A stretch of DNA of 26,518 nt from CAZMCC01 sp964564695. GTDB taxonomy: Bacteria > Planctomycetota > Phycisphaerae > Phycisphaerales > UBA1924. Under the pieces are notes generated by a model. It was not told the DNA's origin and made no database searches. It worked only from the letters and a program-made list of their open reading frames with translations. This document shows positions 23,108 through 26,518 of the stretch, piece by piece; position 1 is the stretch's first letter; each line of letters begins with the position of its first letter. The stretch covers positions 1-26,518 of the forward strand of contig CAZMCC010000051.1 of NCBI GenBank assembly GCA_964564695.1, in the 5' to 3' direction. Both the position numbers and the translations under genes were made by a program.

Positions 23108-23138
23108 ATGGTACTGGCTCGCGTTCCCACCGGTTCAA
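23108..23138 (-). promoter_or_regulatory. Probable promoter of the permease gene (near-leaderless)
   Basis: On the minus strand, TTGAAC (23133-23138) and TACCAT (23108-23113) are 19 bp apart. The -10 ends seven bases before the ATG, and no ribosome site lies between. The transcript would start at or next to the start codon. Confidence 0.42.
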
Positions 23139-23312
23139 ATGGGGGAGCGGGGGTGGCGGTCCCCGAGCAGGATAGCGGATGTGTCGATCGAGTTATAGGA
23201 CCAAAGGCTCGAAGAGCGGCCAAAGTCTACGGATGTCCCCCGGATCGACGGAGATCCCTCCGAGTTTGCCCAAGTTCACCCACGATTTCATCTGAAAATC
23301 GACACGCAGGGG

Positions 23313-23341
23313 TTGTGAAGAACTCGATCCCGGTGTAAATT
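23313..23341 (+). promoter_or_regulatory. Good sigma-70-type promoter for the first PEP-CTERM-like gene
   Basis: TTGTGA at 23313-23318 and TAAATT at 23336-23341 are spaced by exactly 17 bp in an AT-rich pocket. The transcript would have a leader of about 135 nt before ATG 23483. The leader includes a short CGGGC/GCCCG inverted repeat at 23403-23422. The remainder of the 23101-23482 intergenic region shows nothing else I can support. Confidence 0.6.
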
Positions 23342-23482
23342 CTTTGTAGCGCTTGCAATCAAAGGCGCGTGACGGATTGAGAGAGCAATAGATGTGATCG
23401 TTCGGGCGAGGCGTACAGCCCGGACAACGAAGAATTTGTTGGCGCGGTAGGCGCTGACCCAGTGAATCGGAGGGAAGAGCCC

Positions 23483-24361
23483 ATGAAGACTGCTGCGTTT
23501 CTCCTGGCCGCCGCGGCGATGCCGCTTATGGCGTCCGCCCAACTCGTCATTCAGCCCACCACCACCGGCTTCACCGACATTTCGGTGACCGGCACGTCGG
23601 TTGGTACGATCTCGGACGACTCCGAGAACGTGATCACCGGGGCGTCGCTGAACGCGGCCGGCTGGACGGGCAACGCCCTCCTCGCCGGCGGCGTCTCGGT
23701 CCGCGTCGGCAACAACGGGTGCATCATCTGGGGCAACTCGGTTGCTGACACGTTCACCAACGCCACTGAAGTCGGCTACATCAACAGCACGACGTACATG
23801 ACCATGGCCGCGAGCAACCTCGCGACCACGGGCAACGGCGGCTCCGGCCCCCGTCAGCAGCTCGCCGTCCTCTGGGACGATAACTTCCCGCTCGCCGGCG
23901 GCACCGCCAGCACGAAGTGGCAGGTCATCGGTGGCGACCTGTTCATCCAATGGACCAACCAGGACCACTTCAACGCCCAGGGCACCGGCGCCATCACGTA
24001 CGAAGCGATCATTCGCGGCGGCGTGAGCCTCACCAGCGGCCAGGCCCTGGTCGAGTTCATCTACCAGGACACCCTGTACGCTGCAAGCCAGTACCAGAAC
24101 GACGGCGGCTCCGCCACCATCGGGTACAAGAACTGGACCGGCCTCGCCGGCGCCAACGATGTCCAGTGGGGCACGGGCGGCGGTAACGACACGATCAACG
24201 ACCCCGCGTTCGGCGATCCCTCCATGCGTCCCAAGGTCCGTGGTATCCTCGCCGGCGGCGGCGACCTGTCGCTCCCCACCGGCGTCCGGATCATCCCGAC
24301 CCCCGGCGCGCTGGCCCTCGTCGGCATGGGCGGCCTCCTGGCTTCCCGCCGGCGTCGCTAA
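23483..24361 (+). CDS. Exported beta-sandwich protein with PEP-CTERM-like tail
   Basis: ATG 23483 is chosen over in-frame GTG 23462 because a GGAGGGA ribosome site lies between them and the signal peptide (MKTAAFLLAAAAMPLMASAQ) starts here; the product has 292 residues. The body is Gly/Thr/Asn-rich beta structure. It has a LAVLWDDNFPL strand, a LFIQWTNQDHFNAQG stretch, then ALVEFIYQDT and GGSATIGYKNW. I know this pattern from a beta-sandwich frequent in secreted and PEP-CTERM proteins, often beside peptidase or nidogen-like modules. The C-terminus PTPGALALVGMGGLLASRRRR has a Pro-rich motif, a hydrophobic helix and an Arg cluster. This is a PEP-CTERM-like sorting signal, which in that family is cut by an exosortase-type enzyme. 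No catalytic residues are seen. Confidence 0.8.
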   Translation: MKTAAFLLAAAAMPLMASAQLVIQPTTTGFTDISVTGTSVGTISDDSENVITGASLNAAGWTGNALLAGGVSVRVGNNGCIIWGNSVADTFTNATEVGYINSTTYMTMAASNLATTGNGGSGPRQQLAVLWDDNFPLAGGTASTKWQVIGGDLFIQWTNQDHFNAQGTGAITYEAIIRGGVSLTSGQALVEFIYQDTLYAASQYQNDGGSATIGYKNWTGLAGANDVQWGTGGGNDTINDPAFGDPSMRPKVRGILAGGGDLSLPTGVRIIPTPGALALVGMGGLLASRRRR

Positions 24362-24409
24362 GCTCTCCAGCTCCAGGGGTCGCCTGACCCCGACCAACTC
24401 CGATTCCTG

Positions 24410-24446
24410 ACGCCGCCCGGCTTTCCCGCCGGGCGGCGTTCTTTTT
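24410..24446 (+). terminator. Strong intrinsic terminator
   Basis: ACGCCGCCCGGC (24410-24421) pairs perfectly with GCCGGGCGGCGT (24428-24439) around TTTCCC and is followed by TCTTTTT. It ends the first PEP-CTERM-like gene's transcript. Confidence 0.9.
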
Positions 24447-24534
24447 CCTCCTCTTCAAGTGTTGGGGGTACTCCGAACGAAGGGCCGGATAAGCGGATTT
24501 TCAGCGTGTTTTTCGTCCACCGCCTGGTTGGGTG

Positions 24535-24540
24535 TATGCT
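24535..24540 (+). promoter_or_regulatory. Possible -10 element for the second PEP-CTERM-like gene
   Basis: TATGCT preceded by GTG lies 110 bp before the start codon and after the terminator. The corresponding -35 region (TTCGTC) is poor, so this is weak. Confidence 0.25.
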
Positions 24541-24649
24541 GATGCTGGAGAGAGCCCGGCCGGCACGGACGGACCAGAGCCCCTGCGCGACCACCGCGCC
24601 GGGGCGCTGAGCCGATTCCCCACGGCGTGCCGGGCAAGGAGAGTCGACA

Positions 24650-25633
24650 ATGAAATCCGGTGTGCACGCGGGTGCGCTGGTGTGCGCGATGGCTTCGGCG
24701 GCCGTGGCGGGCACGGACTTCCCCGAGATCGAGCCCAACAACAGCAAGGCCCAGGCGACGTTCGTCGCCGGCATGACGGGCGGCGACACCCTGAGCGGGT
24801 CGAGCATGTCCGCGACCGGCGTCGGCCTGGACTACTTCCGCATCCACATGGCCCCGGCGTCCCAGGGTCTGTACCGGTACCGGCTGACCATCACTTCGCC
24901 GATCAGCGGGCATGTCGGGACCATTCGAGGGCTGAACCAGGTTGAGGGCGTCATCGGCGGATCGGACTTCACGGCCCAGAGCTCGGCGCCGGGTACGATC
25001 CCGCCGTTCTTCGATCAGTGGTACGGCTCGGGCAGCGCGCACGACCTGTACTACCGCGTCGCGGGCACGTTCGACACGTCGCAGCCGTACACGGTGACGC
25101 TCGAGTCCCAGAGCGTCACGCCGGTCTCGCTCGGGCAGTTCGGCGTGGGGATGCTGACGCTCACGACGGTCGGGCAGGGGCATTTGACCGACACCGACAT
25201 GTGGGTCTACGACGAGAACTTCAACGCGATCCCGGGCTACGGGAACGACAACGCGCCGCCCATTCCGGGGCAGGTGGGGGTGCTGGCGGGCAGCTCGCTG
25301 ACGCGCTATTTCAACCCGGGCGTGTACTACCTCGCGCTCACGGACACGAACCTCGCGAACAACGAGGCGAGCCCCGAAGATGACACGAACCGCAACGGGG
25401 TCGTGCTCGATTTTCCGGGCGCCGCCCTGAGCTCGTCGTCGTGGGTCAACCTCGATCTCTCGTTCGCCATCGGGCGCGCCGGTGAGCAGCTGACGTCGTT
25501 CGCCGCCCTGAAGGTCGGGTCCTACGACGTGAACTGGTACCGGTTCGAGGTCGTCCCCGCACCGGGAAGCGCGCTTGCGGGATTGGTTGGGTTCATGGTC
25601 GCGTGTCGACGTGGCACTCGCCGTTACAATTGA
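24650..25633 (+). CDS. Exported protein with pre-peptidase-like domain and PEP-CTERM-like tail
   Basis: ATG 24650 follows CAAGGAGAG and encodes 327 residues with a signal peptide ending about residue 21 (AAVAG). The mature start, PEIEPNNSKAQATFV, matches the opening of pre-peptidase C-terminal (PPC) beta-sandwich domains, which often accompany secreted enzymes and bind calcium or polymers. YFRIHMA and later a GVYYLALTDTN strand fit that fold. A SFAALKVGSYDVNWYRFEVV strand precedes the tail. The C-terminus VPAPGSALAGLVGFMVACRRGTRR is a PEP-CTERM-like signal with an unusual Cys in its hydrophobic part. No catalytic domain is present, so it is a binding or structural surface protein at most. It converges on the next gene with 18 bp between stops. 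Confidence 0.78.
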   Translation: MKSGVHAGALVCAMASAAVAGTDFPEIEPNNSKAQATFVAGMTGGDTLSGSSMSATGVGLDYFRIHMAPASQGLYRYRLTITSPISGHVGTIRGLNQVEGVIGGSDFTAQSSAPGTIPPFFDQWYGSGSAHDLYYRVAGTFDTSQPYTVTLESQSVTPVSLGQFGVGMLTLTTVGQGHLTDTDMWVYDENFNAIPGYGNDNAPPIPGQVGVLAGSSLTRYFNPGVYYLALTDTNLANNEASPEDDTNRNGVVLDFPGAALSSSSWVNLDLSFAIGRAGEQLTSFAALKVGSYDVNWYRFEVVPAPGSALAGLVGFMVACRRGTRRYN

Positions 25634-25651
25634 TCGAGCTTGTGATCGACA

Positions 25652-26221
25652 TCAGCGACCAGATGCGGAAGCAGCGACCGGTCGTTGAATCAGGTGCGTG
25701 CCGCTGGGCGGCCAGTCGTCAACTTGGTTCACGTCCACCCGTCGTCCGCGCATTTCGTCAATTGAGTTCACTACCGGTGTCATCGCCTTTTGGAGTGAGC
25801 GAGCGGCAGCCAAAAACTCTGCGCTTCGCTGCGGCTTCTCTTGCCACGCCTCCGGCGTCTTGGGCAATTGCGTACCTTCCGACAGGAAGTACTCAGTTAC
25901 AAGCCGTCGCTCTTCGGGCGGAAGTTCTCCAATACACCGCAAACTCTCATCCGCAAGGCGGAATGCCCACGCTTTAGCCTTGGGATCACTCGCTTCGGAG
26001 CGAGCTTCATTGTCAAAGAGCATGAACAGTGCGCGGGCTCGCGCCCGGCGTCGTCCAAGATCTTCTTGACTCTCGCTTGCCGCGACTTTGAGCGCATCAG
26101 CGAGTATCCACTCGCGATCGCGATCCCAATCCTCGGGCTGCGGATACAAATAGGCCTTTCGCTCACTTTCAAGGAGCTTGGCCAAGTCTTTCGCAAGACC
26201 GGGGTCAGGCAAATTGCTCAT
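25652..26221 (-). CDS. Hypothetical soluble helical protein
   Basis: This 189-residue protein starts at minus-strand ATG 26221. It is acidic and helical, with no signal peptide or membrane segment. A central ARALFMLFDNEARSEASDPK stretch and an ELPPEERRLVTEYF helix are the most distinctive parts. The C-terminus (VDDWPPSGTHLIQRPV) looks extended. I do not recognise a family and see no catalytic or metal-binding motif. It starts nine bases after the stop of the upstream minus-strand gene, so the two are probably translated from one message. GC content is lower and codon endings are more mixed than in the rest of the window. Confidence 0.65.
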   Translation of the reverse strand: MSNLPDPGLAKDLAKLLESERKAYLYPQPEDWDRDREWILADALKVAASESQEDLGRRRARARALFMLFDNEARSEASDPKAKAWAFRLADESLRCIGELPPEERRLVTEYFLSEGTQLPKTPEAWQEKPQRSAEFLAAARSLQKAMTPVVNSIDEMRGRRVDVNQVDDWPPSGTHLIQRPVAASASGR

Positions 26222-26230
26222 GTGCTTGCC

Positions 26231-26518
26231 CTACCGTTTCTTGGAGAGTTGTGCGAGTTCGACGGCGGTGTAAATAACAAACACGCTCTTGTCAACATAT
26301 GGATTCTGGCGATGCCGGTCGACAATGCCTTGGCGTATCTCCGCGCTCTTGCCCGAGGTCACCGCTGTGCAATACTCGCGTATGGCATCGGCCGTGTCCC
26401 CCCAAATCCGAGACGTTTCGTGTTGATGCTCCAGCCATGTAAGGCAAATCACCACGAGGCCACCTACTGAGCGCTGCGTAAGTCCGTGACTCACATCGTG
26501 ACTCCGGGGATCGCGAGC
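26231..26518 (-). CDS. Hypothetical protein, possibly partial at the window edge
   Basis: The minus-strand frame stops at 26231 and stays open to base 26518. GTG 26494 is a plausible start because GGAG lies seven bases before it, which would give 87 residues (VGGLVVICLTWLEHQ near the N-terminus, ending VELAQLSKKR). If that start is right, the hydrophobic VGGLVVICLTWL could be a short membrane segment. If the gene continues outside the window, this is only its C-terminal end. I recognise no family. It immediately precedes the 189-residue gene on the same strand, which suggests a two-gene unit. Confidence 0.5.
   Translation of the reverse strand, partial: ARDPRSHDVSHGLTQRSVGGLVVICLTWLEHQHETSRIWGDTADAIREYCTAVTSGKSAEIRQGIVDRHRQNPYVDKSVFVIYTAVELAQLSKKR

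Noticed and set aside
25841..26470. 209-codon plus-strand frame opposite the two right-edge genes
   Set aside because: The minus-strand pair has better starts (including a GGAG site), tight spacing typical of an operon and more protein-like composition. Because the region is unusual in composition, this rejection is less certain than the others.

Overview
The window looks like a chromosomal stretch of a high-GC planctomycete, most likely of the Phycisphaerae group. This rests on protein architecture, not on a search. Five exported proteins end in a short two-loop calcium-binding (dockerin-like) domain closing on Gly-Cys a few residues from the C-terminus. Two others end in PEP-CTERM-like tails. 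One gene joins a CPxC...CPxC zinc ribbon to HEAT-like repeats. I saw no tRNA, rRNA, CRISPR array or insertion sequence.

Region 1 (1-12132) is a plus-strand run of secreted or surface proteins: a partial dockerin protein (1-504), a seven-bladed FG-GAP propeller protein (679-2559), a tail-fibre-like coiled-coil protein (2879-4414), a minimal 'GGFW plus dockerin' protein (4459-4929), and two very large cysteine-rich paralogues, here called P1 (5529-8735) and P2 (9181-12132). P1 has a near-consensus promoter and a structured leader of about 280 nt. P1 and P2 end in strong intrinsic terminators, and their last 222 bp, running across the stop codon, are identical.

Region 2 (12303-17945) is housekeeping: a SAM methyltransferase on plus; a minus-strand pair of a tyrosine/dual-specificity-type phosphatase and an ArnT-like glycosyltransferase, the latter broken by an assembly gap at 13426-13435; then recR and rpoN on plus.

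Region 3 (18061-25633) has an exported thioredoxin-like protein on plus, a minus-strand pair of a double ABC-2 permease and a zinc-ribbon/HEAT membrane protein, and two plus-strand exported proteins with PEP-CTERM-like tails.

Region 4 (25634-26518) has visibly lower GC and holds two minus-strand genes of unknown function, the second open at the window edge. It may be the start of an accessory region.

The theme is the cell envelope: two C-terminal targeting classes (Gly-Cys dockerin and PEP-CTERM-like) sit a few kilobases apart, with no cohesin, sortase or exosortase visible here. The best candidates for undescribed biology are the Gly-Cys dockerin cluster, the P1/P2 repeat proteins with their homogenised 3' ends, and the P1 leader, whose hairpin hides an alternative ribosome-binding site.
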